A DNA stretch of 52,657 bases. Source: Gammaproteobacteria bacterium (GTDB lineage Bacteria > Pseudomonadota > Gammaproteobacteria > Ga0077536). Each line of letters begins with the position of its first letter. Within the stretch, counting starts at the first letter, position 1. Made by a program: the position numbers and the translations under genes. Shown piece after piece: positions 1 through 7,873 of the stretch. The notes beneath the pieces were generated by a model. That model searched no databases and had not been told where the DNA came from. It saw only the letters and a list, made by a program, of their open reading frames with translations. Location: NCBI GenBank assembly GCA_009692365.1, contig SHZJ01000026.1, forward strand, positions 1 to 52,657, read 5' to 3'.

Positions 1-1919
1 AGCCGGTAGGCGGGCAGAATCTTAACCAGACCGCCCGTGACAGGCACTTGGATGACGGGTAGGCCGGTTTGCAGTGACACGGCAAAAGTTCGAACTGTTT
101 GCACCCCGGAGAGCGTTGCGGAGATGTCGTTGGTATGCGCCCAGTGCGCGAGGCCTGCCATATGGTAGGAGCCGCGCAAGGTGGGGGCTTCGGGGCACAG
201 ACCTAAAGCATCGCCAAGGCCGTTAGCCCCACTGAGCGGTTTGGCGGTACAAAATTCATCGATAAGGCTGCCGTTGCGACCAATGAAATAGTTATTGCCT
301 GTAATGCCCTCGCCATCGCCCACCGTTTTCGTGAGTGCTGCAGCGGTGCTGCTGGTCAAGGGTGAGGGGTTGGTCTGGTCTTCGTCGTAAGAAGACACGC
401 TGGCATTAAACACAATGGTGCTCAGAGATGCGCAGGCATTGGTGGTCGTGAGCGGTGCTGCCCAGTTGGTATCGCGCGTTAAGCCAGCGATATACGTGCT
501 GTCGTCGGCATCAAAAGCGGTGGTGGCCGCACGCGTGGTTGAAGCAAAATAACGAATGGCCTCGAGATAGATTTCCGACATCGGATTGCCCCAACTCGCG
601 CATTTTCCCTCTCCCGGCCCGCCACCCGTGGAGCGAATGTCGGTAAGTTGAAAGTTGCAATCGTCGCCGCCATCGCCGAGCAGATATGTGCCGTTGGTGT
701 ACCCATAACCCCAAATGCGCATCGCGTTGAGGGTTTTAATGATGCCCGGCGTGGAGGTTGAGAGGGTTTTGAAGGTCCCGTCAGTGGTGTTGATCTCGTC
801 GTCCAGCGCGGCAATGCGCTTGCGTAGGACGCCGCCGGAGAGGTTTTTGCGATAGCTGCCGGTCAGCAGGCCAAACTGCATCAGCCCGCCAAGTCCGTAG
901 GTTTGCAACAGGCCTTCGGGTTTGCGGTTCGGGCCGTACTCGGTACAGTTCTCTAGGTCGCGATTTTCGTCAAAGTAAGTTGCTGCGCAAACTTCTACGC
1001 GCACCACGTGGTCACGGCTGCCGCTCGGCGTTTTTAAGGCGAAGGTATCGGCGGGGTCGCCGGCACTGGCATAAATACCGGACTCAACGGACACATTGCT
1101 ATCGCTATTGTTGCCAAACTCATCCTGCCAAGTGCATTGGCGCCGCTCGTTAGCATTCCATAAAGCGTAATTAGCCTTTGCCACCCGCAGCAAGGGCAGT
1201 GCCGTGGATGTCTGCGAATTTCCGCTTGTCGCGTGAGAGATATTGCAGAAGCTAATGCCTTCGTCGCTATCGTCCGTGCCGTTATTGTTGCCACCGTTTA
1301 GGGTGTCCGTTCTTAGCGTGTCAAATGGCGTGAGCTTTGCGATATCCGGGCCGTTGTAATACTTGGCAAAGGCATGGGCGTCCCCGGGGAGGAAGGTGCG
1401 TTCGAGAGTGGTCTGGGTGGGGGTATCGGTAGAGCGCTGGCCGCCGTACAGAATTTTGCGCACGATGTCCATGCGGGTCATCGTGACCCAATTGAGGAAA
1501 TTGCCGCTCCACGCCGCACTGAGTGCGCCTTCGCAATAGTGCTGGTTAGTGCCCGTGGCAACCCCCACGGCGGTGAACATCTTAGTGTTTTCGCTATAGA
1601 TGTAACAGCGCTCGGCGTGAAAATAGCCGTAGTACTCAAAGATATTCAGATAGCTGCGTTCGACCACGCCATCGCCGTTGAGGTCGGAATAGTCGTTGTA
1701 GGCCTTCTGCCAGTACTGGTGGTCTAGCGACATGGCAATCAGCACCAGCGGTGCGGCGACCTGCGCCGTGAGAATTGGGGTGGATGTAAATTGCGCCATC
1801 AACCGCCCCGACAAATTACTTCCCACAGCCTGCGCCCCGGTGCTCCACAGCGCGGGCAGCAAGGCCATGCTCAGCGCTAGGCCGTGTAAAAATCCCGTGC
1901 AGGTTTTGCTAATTTTCAT
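1..1919 (-). CDS. pilY1: Type IV pilus tip protein PilY1, N-terminal part (cut by window edge)
   Basis: The open frame runs from an ATG at 1919 to the window start, giving about 639 residues with no stop. It begins with a signal peptide (Met-Lys-Ile-Ser-Lys, then a hydrophobic run to about residue 31). The N-terminal part of PilY1-family proteins follows, including the segment SAAWSGNFLNWVTMTRMD near residue 140, typical of this family. Residues 79-87 (DLNGDGVVE) form an EF-hand-like loop. PilY1 proteins sit at the pilus tip, act in adhesion and counter pilus retraction; the C-terminal beta-propeller would lie outside the window. It is the last visible gene of the minus-strand cluster, 40 bp after pilX. 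Family call is from recognised sequence pattern and context. Confidence 0.93.
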   Translation of the reverse strand, partial: MKISKTCTGFLHGLALSMALLPALWSTGAQAVGSNLSGRLMAQFTSTPILTAQVAAPLVLIAMSLDHQYWQKAYNDYSDLNGDGVVERSYLNIFEYYGYFHAERCYIYSENTKMFTAVGVATGTNQHYCEGALSAAWSGNFLNWVTMTRMDIVRKILYGGQRSTDTPTQTTLERTFLPGDAHAFAKYYNGPDIAKLTPFDTLRTDTLNGGNNNGTDDSDEGISFCNISHATSGNSQTSTALPLLRVAKANYALWNANERRQCTWQDEFGNNSDSNVSVESGIYASAGDPADTFALKTPSGSRDHVVRVEVCAATYFDENRDLENCTEYGPNRKPEGLLQTYGLGGLMQFGLLTGSYRKNLSGGVLRKRIAALDDEINTTDGTFKTLSTSTPGIIKTLNAMRIWGYGYTNGTYLLGDGGDDCNFQLTDIRSTGGGPGEGKCASWGNPMSEIYLEAIRYFASTTRAATTAFDADDSTYIAGLTRDTNWAAPLTTTNACASLSTIVFNASVSSYDEDQTNPSPLTSSTAAALTKTVGDGEGITGNNYFIGRNGSLIDEFCTAKPLSGANGLGDALGLCPEAPTLRGSYHMAGLAHWAHTNDISATLSGVQTVRTFAVSLQTGLPVIQVPVTGGLVKILPAYR

Positions 1920-1959
1920 GCGCTTGCTACTCCAATAACGAGCGTTCTACGTGGGCGGT

Positions 1960-2586
1960 TCAACGGATCAGCGCGCGGTAATCGGCCCCGGTGCGCGATT
2001 GCGCGTTGCCGACGGCGCGACCGTCGGACCGTAAATCAAACAAAATGTATTTGCTGGCGCCACCCCCACCCGCACCCTGATCCGCGGCGTTGGAACCCAG
2101 GTTGCCGCCGGCTGCCGGCAAGGTGCCGACCCGGGTCACCCACAACTCGGCGTTCACGTCATCAGGGTCCATCGTGCCATTGCCATTCACATCGTCTTTG
2201 AACGTGAGGTCAGAGCTGGGGGTGCCGCTGAAGCGCGTGAACGTCCCATTTTGTGCCAGATCCAAGCGCTTTGAGGTGTCCCTCACCGTGATTCCCTGAG
2301 GAATGGTGAAGCTCGCACTGGCGGCCACCGTGCCACCGGTGAGAGAGGTGGGCCAGCCATGGTAGAAGACGTGTGATGCAAGCACCGGTGTGATGACGTC
2401 CCGGGCGCCATCAGAGCCCTGGAAGGCGCGTCGGGTCTGCGTATTGTTGGTGGTCATCTTGAGGTCCAGGGTGGTGGAGCGCATCGCGACGACGGCCACC
2501 ATGGTCATCACCAGCAGCAACACCAGCGCCATGATGAGGGCGACACCGGCCTGCTGAGGAGGCTTGGAAGGATGGTCTGAGTTCAT
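1960..2586 (-). CDS. pilX: Type IV pilus minor pilin PilX
   Basis: 208 residues. A short N-terminal leader ends at Gly14 and is followed by a long hydrophobic helix (VALIMALVLLLVMTMVAVVA), the class III prepilin-like N terminus of PilX_N proteins. It lacks the Glu at mature position 5 that most pilins have, which is usual for PilX/GspK-type tip pilins. A dockerin-like loop occupies residues 132-143 (DVNGNGTMDPDD). It lies 6 bp after pilW and 40 bp before pilY1, so one transcript is likely. Role known from the family: part of the tip-priming complex that starts pilus assembly in the inner membrane. Confidence 0.92.
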   Translation of the reverse strand: MNSDHPSKPPQQAGVALIMALVLLLVMTMVAVVAMRSTTLDLKMTTNNTQTRRAFQGSDGARDVITPVLASHVFYHGWPTSLTGGTVAASASFTIPQGITVRDTSKRLDLAQNGTFTRFSGTPSSDLTFKDDVNGNGTMDPDDVNAELWVTRVGTLPAAGGNLGSNAADQGAGGGGASKYILFDLRSDGRAVGNAQSRTGADYRALIR

Positions 2587-2592
2587 GCCGGC

Positions 2593-3669
2593 TTAGCCGC
2601 CGCGCGTCATGTTGCGGACTTGCACCGCGGCGTTATAGGCCTTGCGCCGGAATTGCTGGGCGTTGGTGGGCACGGTGTAGCTCACCGACGCCCCGCCCGC
2701 CCCGCCAAAGAGTTGGTAGGTGGTGGTATCGGTGTAACCCGTGTCCCGTTCCGAATTGCGAATCAACAGGCTTAGTTTGACGTCCACGACCTTGCCCCAT
2801 TCGTTGTTTGTGGTGACGTCGGTAGCGTGCCGATAGATGTCGGGGGCGCGGTCAGCGTTGAGGTCCACGCCGTAGCTCAGTTGCATTTGCTCGACGCCTG
2901 CGATGATGTCTTCCTCCACCATGCTCGTGCCGCGCAGGGTTAACCGCGCCAGCGTGGGGAGGCTGTCATCGGCGCCGTCGCACACCCCGGCACTGCCGCG
3001 GTCCTGCGAGGCGCACGGTCGCAGAAAATAAATCATGGCGTGAAAGGGGTAGTTGGCGGCTTCTGGTGACTCGGCGTAGACATCGGTTTGGCCCAACGTG
3101 GCGGAGAGTAAGTCCGAGGGCAAATTGGCTTTGCTGTTGCCCTGAAAAATCATTCCGCGACGGCCGATGGCGGCGCGCAGGTAAAAATCACTTGCCACCA
3201 GCCCGCCCGAAGCCTTGCGGAGCGGATCGACATAGCGCACCACCAGCAGGTCGGAGTTCGGTACGTAGTCAGACGCGGGAATACAGGCGAGTGGCGAAGT
3301 CGCGGTGCCATCGTAGCCATACAGGCCGGTGGCGACGATGGCGGCAGCCGTCCCGGCGCAGTTGCCTGTGACGCTATCGAGGCCGCTGAGGAGCGTGACC
3401 TCGCTGGCTTCCAAGCCACCCCAGTGATCCCCCATGCGCAGGTCGTACTGGATTTGTGCCAGCGCATAACGGGCGTTTTCGTTCAGCACGTTGGTGCCTT
3501 CCTGTAGCCGATAGGCCTGCTTATTGCTTACAAAGAGCTGCACGATGCCCGCCAGCAAAATGAGCCCCACCACCATCGCGACCAACATTTCAACCAGCGT
3601 AACGCCGCGTTCGCCCCGCCCCGTCCGGCAGGCCACCAGGCGACTGCCAGCAAACCGACTCTGCTTCAA
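2593..3669 (-). CDS. pilW: Type IV pilus minor pilin PilW
   Basis: 358 residues. A basic leader of about 22 residues is followed by the prepilin peptidase site Gly|Val-Thr-Leu-Val-Glu and a transmembrane helix (MLVAMVVGLILLAGIVQLFV). The C-terminal globular domain matches PilW-type minor pilins in length and in the segment around GVEQMQLSYGVDLN. Residues 269-277 (DLNADRAPD) look like a degenerate calcium loop. Its start overlaps the pilV stop by 4 bp (ATGA), which indicates translational coupling. Role from the family: minor pilin of the initiation complex. An unusually long leader could mean a later start, but no better one is visible. Confidence 0.92.
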   Translation of the reverse strand: MKQSRFAGSRLVACRTGRGERGVTLVEMLVAMVVGLILLAGIVQLFVSNKQAYRLQEGTNVLNENARYALAQIQYDLRMGDHWGGLEASEVTLLSGLDSVTGNCAGTAAAIVATGLYGYDGTATSPLACIPASDYVPNSDLLVVRYVDPLRKASGGLVASDFYLRAAIGRRGMIFQGNSKANLPSDLLSATLGQTDVYAESPEAANYPFHAMIYFLRPCASQDRGSAGVCDGADDSLPTLARLTLRGTSMVEEDIIAGVEQMQLSYGVDLNADRAPDIYRHATDVTTNNEWGKVVDVKLSLLIRNSERDTGYTDTTTYQLFGGAGGASVSYTVPTNAQQFRRKAYNAAVQVRNMTRGG

Positions 3670-4256
3670 GGAATAGCCCTCAGCACCAGCAACTGCTGGC
3701 GCGTATCTGTGACATCGGCGACGCCGTCGCCGTTGGCGTCGCTCAAGTCATTTTGCGCTGCTGTGCGCTCGGTCCAGACCACTTTTATCGCATACACCAC
3801 GCCCAAATTGTCGCACCGCCAGTTCGTGGCGCTGCCGTCATTGGGGGTAGAGTCGATACACACGGTGCCGGTCCCGCTGGGCAACATATCGGCATTGGAT
3901 TCTTTGGGTTTACCGTTGGCGACATGGCTATTCCAGGCGACCAGATGGAAAGTCGCCAGTTCGCTCGACGTGCAACTGCTGGTGTCGCAATCTTTGCTGT
4001 AGCTGGTCGGCATGTTGCTGGTTTGGTTATAGGCGCCCGCGAGCACGCCTGCTCGATTGGCGCGCAGGTGGTCTGCCATATTTTCGGCCTGCATGGTGGC
4101 TACCGAGCGCAGTTGAGACCCATGGCTGAAGCGCATGCCGGCGACCTGCAGCCCCGCAATGCCCAGCAGACCGATGGCAAACACCACGACGGCAATCAGC
4201 ACTTCAATGAGCGTGAAGCCTGCAGCCTGTCGCCGGCTCTGGGTTGCTGCGCTCAT
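3666..4256 (-). CDS. pilV: Type IV pilus minor pilin PilV
   Basis: 196 residues. The N terminus has the leader MSAATQSRRQAAG followed by FTLIEVLIAVVVFAIGLLG, a canonical prepilin cleavage site with Glu at mature position 5. The PilV signature continues with GLQ and a run rich in Gln, Asn and Met (MQAENMADHLRANRAG). Near the C terminus, residues 173-184 (DANGDGVADVTD) form a textbook EF-hand/dockerin-type calcium loop. The gene overlaps both neighbours by 4 bp (ATGA with fimT upstream and with pilW downstream). Role from the family: minor pilin needed for pilus initiation and part of the tip. Confidence 0.93.
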   Translation of the reverse strand: MSAATQSRRQAAGFTLIEVLIAVVVFAIGLLGIAGLQVAGMRFSHGSQLRSVATMQAENMADHLRANRAGVLAGAYNQTSNMPTSYSKDCDTSSCTSSELATFHLVAWNSHVANGKPKESNADMLPSGTGTVCIDSTPNDGSATNWRCDNLGVVYAIKVVWTERTAAQNDLSDANGDGVADVTDTRQQLLVLRAIP

Positions 4257-4864
4257 GGGCAGGTGAGCGCGCTGCCGCTAGGTTGTTTATCAATCACGGC
4301 GGTGCGGCCGGTGGCAGACACGGCCAGCCCACGGGCAGAGGCGGCGCCGCGGGTGTCACACAGGGTGAAGTAGGTGACTGAAGACGAGCAGCTTTCCGGC
4401 ACCCGATCACTATTTGAGTCGCAGAACGCCGCCCCAGTACCATCGTAGCCAATGAGCCCGAGCACCCCGCTAGCCCCGCTCAGCGTGCCGCTGCCCGAGA
4501 GCTGCCCCTGCGCAATGAGCTGGCAGTCCAGCGTGGTAACGCCTTCGTTGCAACCGGTCGCGGAGGACGTATGGAGAAGGTCGCTATTGCGGTCCACGTA
4601 AGCAATCCAGCCCACTTGCCAGCCAGTCGGGGCGGTGGCACAGGTGAGGCGGTCGCTGGACGGGCACACCACCACCCGGGTGTTTTGCTTGATGGCTTCG
4701 CTGCGCGCCATCGCGAGGGTTGCGCCGAACGTATTGAGCTGCGTGCTTTGGCGATTGTTCTGCACTAGCTGCTGCACGCCGGGCACGGCAAAGCCCAGCA
4801 CCACACCGAGTACGGCGATGGTGGTCATGAGTTCGATGAGGGTGAAGCCCGGCGCGTGTTTCAT
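4253..4864 (-). CDS. fimT: GspH/FimT-type minor pseudopilin
   Basis: 203 residues from the ATG at 4864. The frame is open upstream to 5326, but that stretch lies opposite the regulator gene at 5061, and this start puts the prepilin motif at the N terminus: leader MKHAPG, then FTLIELMTTIAVLGVVLGFAVPG. The GspH/FimT domain follows, with the conserved AMARSEAIKQN segment after the helix and a Cys-rich C-terminal half. Two Asp-Asn-Asp motifs (residues 91-95 and 149-157) resemble calcium loops. It is the first gene of the minor-pilin operon. No strong ribosome-binding site is visible before 4864. fimU is the alternative name for this position in pseudomonads. Confidence 0.9.
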   Translation of the reverse strand: MKHAPGFTLIELMTTIAVLGVVLGFAVPGVQQLVQNNRQSTQLNTFGATLAMARSEAIKQNTRVVVCPSSDRLTCATAPTGWQVGWIAYVDRNSDLLHTSSATGCNEGVTTLDCQLIAQGQLSGSGTLSGASGVLGLIGYDGTGAAFCDSNSDRVPESCSSSVTYFTLCDTRGAASARGLAVSATGRTAVIDKQPSGSALTCP

Positions 4865-5024
4865 GGCCAGCAGTATTAACGCTCGAGCCGCCGCCACGCT
4901 CGGGAGAAGCCGCCGGACGGTAGCGGCAGTCCGACGAACGGCACCTGCTTGCGACAGGCTAGGGTTGAATTGTGAACCAGTCGACATTCCTCGCGCGCGG
5001 CAACCCGTCGCGGCACGGGCAATC

Positions 5025-5052
5025 TGGACAGCCTTTTGAGGCTGCGTATACT
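5025..5052 (+). promoter_or_regulatory. Sigma70-type promoter of the Irr-like regulator
   Basis: A -35 TGGACA (5025-5030) and a -10 TATACT (5047-5052) are separated by 16 bp. Both match the sigma70 consensus in five of six positions. Start of transcription would fall near 5059, about two bases before the ATG at 5061, so the transcript would be nearly leaderless. Inferred from sequence only. Confidence 0.55.
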
Positions 5053-5060
5053 GGCGAGCG

Positions 5061-5501
5061 ATGAGCAATCCAGACGCCACAACGCCGGCCCACGCAGCGC
5101 GGCGAGCACTCACGCAAAGACTGCACAGGCACGGCATTCTGCCGACCCCGCAGCGCTTAGAAATTGCCGCGATGTTGCTGGCCGAGGCCCAGCATTTGTC
5201 GGCCGACCAAGTCATGGAAAAAATGCTCCGCTGCGGCGCGGTGGTCTCTAAGGCCACGGTGTACAACACGCTGGGACTGTTGGTCGAACGCGGTCTGCTC
5301 CGACAGGTCAGCGTGGATTCCTCCAAGTCGTTCTACGACTCCAACACTCGCCCGCATCACCATTTTTATAACGTGGACGATGGCACCCTAACCGACGTCG
5401 AGGCGCCCCACCTGTGCTTGGCCGACCTGCCGCCCCCGCCCCCCGGCACCTACGCCTGCGGCATGGACGTCGTCCTCCGGATCCGCCATCGCAAGCTTTA
5501 G
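5061..5501 (+). CDS. Fur-family transcriptional regulator, Irr-like
   Basis: 146 residues. The N-terminal winged helix includes LPTPQRLEIAAMLL and the recognition segment VSKATVYNTLGLLVERGLL, standard for the Fur superfamily. The dimerisation half reads RQVSVDSSKSFYDSN, then a His triplet and an HLCLADLPPPPPG-type stretch. From memory this resembles Irr (iron-response, haem-linked Fur relatives) more than Fur or Zur, and the paired CxxC zinc motifs are absent. A conventional Fur is the main alternative. It is divergent from the pilin operon and upstream of tRNA-Thr. Predicted role: metal- or haem-responsive DNA-binding repressor in the cytoplasm. Family call is secure; the Irr subgroup is inference. 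Confidence 0.85.
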   Translation: MSNPDATTPAHAARRALTQRLHRHGILPTPQRLEIAAMLLAEAQHLSADQVMEKMLRCGAVVSKATVYNTLGLLVERGLLRQVSVDSSKSFYDSNTRPHHHFYNVDDGTLTDVEAPHLCLADLPPPPPGTYACGMDVVLRIRHRKL

Positions 5502-5564
5502 CGACCTGAATTGGGCCATTCGGAAAAGCTTTCGGTTATCATCCCGCCCCTGTCTTCCCAACCC

Positions 5565-5640
<76 letters not shown>

Positions 5641-5911
5641 TTCCCGCCCCGCCGCAGGGCCTTACTGGCCGCCGCGATCGGCGCACCGCAGCACCGGCAA
5701 CAGGCCTATGTCCAGCCTAAGCTCAGGCCTGCTCCGGTCGCGGGCGGCCTCGAATCCGCGCCCCAGCGCGCAAAAAAGTTCCCCCCCATAGCTGCCCGCT
5801 GGTAGTGCGGGGGGGCGATCGGTGCGACCATCTTGGGCGTTGTAGAAACGTAATGGCGGGTAAACATCCGGCGCGTGCGCGCTGTCAGACAACCACAGTG
5901 AGGTATTCGTG

Positions 5912-6772
5912 ATGGATTTCGGGATCATTTGTTTTCCGACCGACACCAGTATTGAGCCCCAAGACCTTGGCCCGGCGCTCGAAGCCCGCGGCTTCGAATC
6001 GCTGTTCTACGCCGAACATACGCATATCCCAACCAGTCGCCGCTCGCCTTTCATTACTGGGGGCGAGTTGCCCTCGATGTATTCTCATAGCCACGACCAG
6101 TTCGTGGCGCTGTCGATGGCCGCCGCGGTGACTAAAACGCTGAAGCTCGGCACCGGGGTAACCCTGCTGACTGAACACGATCCGATCCACATCGCAAAAG
6201 CCGCAGCGTCGCTGGACCGGCTCTCCGGTGGGCGCCTGATATTTGGCATCGGGGCGGGTTGGAACGCCGAAGAAATGGCAGACCATGGCGTTCAGTTTGC
6301 CGACCGCTGGAAAGTGACGCGCGAACGGATGCTCGCCATCAAACGCATTTGGTGCGATGAGGAGCCGGAATATCACGGTCAATTTGTCGACTTCCCGCCC
6401 ATGTGGTGCTGGCCCAAGCCGCAACAAGCCGGCGGGCCGCCGGTGCTGATGGGTGCGTACTCGAAATACGTGCCGGCCCGGATCGCCGAGTACTGCGACG
6501 GCTGGATGCCCATCGAGGGTTTGTTTGCAGATTTTCCAGGCGCGTTGGCGGATATTCATGCCGCTATGCGCGCCCGGGGGCGCGACCCCGCGGGGCTGGA
6601 TATCACGGTGTTGGCAGAGGTAAGCGACCGGCGCGGCATCGATCCCGCGCGGCTAGACCGCATGGTAAGCCTAGGCGCCAACCGCGTGCTTTTGCCGTTC
6701 GCGGATTTTCCGCGCGATGAAGGTCTCCGCGTCTTAGATGAATACGCCACCACGATTGCGCAGCTGGGCTAA
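5912..6772 (+). CDS. LLM-class (luciferase-like) flavin/F420 oxidoreductase
   Basis: 286 residues from ATG 5912; a GTG one codon earlier at 5909 is also possible. A TGAGG ribosome-binding site lies about 8 bases upstream. The protein has the luciferase-like TIM-barrel pattern: an N-terminal strand GIICFPTDTSI, a SLFYAEHTHIP segment, ALSMAAAVTKTLKLGTGV, the conserved KAAASLDRLSGGRLIFGIGAGWN block near residue 100, and GGPPVLMGAYS. It resembles the TIGR03619-type probable F420-dependent class. Substrate is unknown, and whether the cofactor is FMN or F420 cannot be told from the sequence. It stands alone, between tRNA-Thr and a convergent DUF992 gene. Confidence 0.85.
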   Translation: MDFGIICFPTDTSIEPQDLGPALEARGFESLFYAEHTHIPTSRRSPFITGGELPSMYSHSHDQFVALSMAAAVTKTLKLGTGVTLLTEHDPIHIAKAAASLDRLSGGRLIFGIGAGWNAEEMADHGVQFADRWKVTRERMLAIKRIWCDEEPEYHGQFVDFPPMWCWPKPQQAGGPPVLMGAYSKYVPARIAEYCDGWMPIEGLFADFPGALADIHAAMRARGRDPAGLDITVLAEVSDRRGIDPARLDRMVSLGANRVLLPFADFPRDEGLRVLDEYATTIAQLG

Positions 6773-6971
6773 TGATTGCTCAGGGCTTGGGCAGGCGCAG
6801 CGGTCGCGCCTAACCGGGGAACCTAGTTGCCGCCGCGGGCGGGGTGGCGGCGTGCGGCTCGAGGAGCGTTCAGCGGGGTGCTGCCGGCGGGCAGTGAGCT
6901 CCCGCCTAGAGGAGCTTGCTGCAACACTGCAGCGGACGGTTGGCCGGAGCGCAGCCCCGCAAAGTCGGAAA

Positions 6972-7005
6972 CCCACGGCACCAGGCCCTGCCCGCCTGCC
7001 GTGGG
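6972..7005. terminator. Hairpin between convergent genes
   Basis: A 9-bp inverted repeat, CCCACGGCA / TGCCGTGGG, with a 16-base loop lies between the oxidoreductase stop (6772) and the convergent DUF992 stop (7038). It could end transcription in both directions, but there is no T tract. The rest of 6773-7037 shows no gene. Confidence 0.35.
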
Positions 7006-7037
7006 GTCGCTTGGACGGCGCGACGCTTGACGTATTG

Positions 7038-7562
7038 CTACTTCTTCGGGGCTTCGAGGTACAGGAACCCTAGGCCGGCTGAGGCCCCGAAGCTGCCGGT
7101 GCTGCCGGAGAGGGCCAGCGGCTGGAGGCTGATGTTATTTTTGCCGCCGCCGACCAAGACCTTAACACCTACGCCCACGCCCAACGCAGCGTCAGCGGTA
7201 CCACCGACGAACTTGCCAGCCAGCGAATGCTGACCCGGCGTGACGTCACCGTTGCCCGCCAGCACCGTGAAAGCCATGTCCTCGTTTTCTTTGAAGCTCA
7301 AGTCCAGACCCAGCGCGATGCCGGTTTCGCCGCTGTATTTCTCGGTCGCACCTTTATATTCCCAGGTGCACTCCACATCCGCAGTCGATCGGATCAACAA
7401 GTAGACCCGCGTGCCGGACAGCACATGGCACTTCATGACCCCAAGCTGCAGCGTGGTAGCGCCGGTGTTCACGCCAACGGCCTGCGCGGAGGCGGTGCCA
7501 ATGGCGCCCAAGGACAGGGCGGAAACGAGCGCGAGTGATTTTAAAACGGGTTTGAGTAGCAT
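7038..7562 (-). CDS. DUF992-family exported protein
   Basis: 174 residues with a clear signal peptide (MLLKPVLKSLALVSALSLGAIGTASAQA, cleavage after AQA or ASA). The mature part follows the DUF992 pattern: GVMKCHVLSGT, an ADVECTWEY core with two Cys, the KYSGETGIALGLDLSF strand, and a C-terminal glycine-rich block GVGVGVKVLVGGGKNNISLQPLALSG typical of the family. A good ribosome-binding site (GGAGAG) lies 5 bases before the ATG. Function of DUF992 proteins is unknown; the location is periplasmic or outer-membrane associated by inference. It stands alone, downstream of tRNA-Arg on the same strand. Confidence 0.85.
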   Translation of the reverse strand: MLLKPVLKSLALVSALSLGAIGTASAQAVGVNTGATTLQLGVMKCHVLSGTRVYLLIRSTADVECTWEYKGATEKYSGETGIALGLDLSFKENEDMAFTVLAGNGDVTPGQHSLAGKFVGGTADAALGVGVGVKVLVGGGKNNISLQPLALSGSTGSFGASAGLGFLYLEAPKK

Positions 7563-7759
7563 GCAGTCTCTCCATTGGTCAGGTTAAGAATTTACCGAAC
7601 GAACTCTAACCCACTTATTGATTGGTGGGGTAGTCGCTGAGGCCTCGCCGCGCAGGAGTTCCCGACGATCGGCAGCGCGGGTCATCGGTGGCACGTGGGG
7701 GCAGCCCGCCAGCCTCATGCCCTTGCCCCTCAAAAACCGGTCGCGGCCAGCGCCGCGAG

Positions 7760-7834
7760 TGGCCTCGCCAGTAGGAATCGAACCTACATCTGAGCCTTAG
7801 GAGGGCCCCGTTCTATCCGTTGAACTATGGCGAG
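7760..7834 (-). tRNA. tRNA-Arg (anticodon CCT)
   Basis: Cloverleaf on the minus strand: acceptor CTCGCCA/TGGCGAG, D stem GTTC/GAAC, anticodon stem GGGCC/GGCTC (one G-T pair) with loop CTCCTAA, and T arm GTAGG/CCTAC. Anticodon CCT reads AGG. Discriminator G, CCA encoded at 7760-7762. It begins 39 bp after the glnS stop on the same strand, so co-transcription is possible. Confidence 0.96.
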
Positions 7835-7873
7835 GGAGTTGCTGGCAGGGGGAGTCTAGCCTTAGACCCCGAC

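Noticed and set aside
4865..5326. N-terminal extension of the FimT frame
   Set aside because: It lies opposite the Irr-like gene and its promoter, and would put the prepilin cleavage site about 160 residues into the protein.
5662..5946. 94-codon minus-strand frame between tRNA-Thr and the oxidoreductase
   Set aside because: It overlaps the oxidoreductase start on the opposite strand, has no clear ribosome-binding site and matches no family I recognise. It stays undecided rather than disproved.
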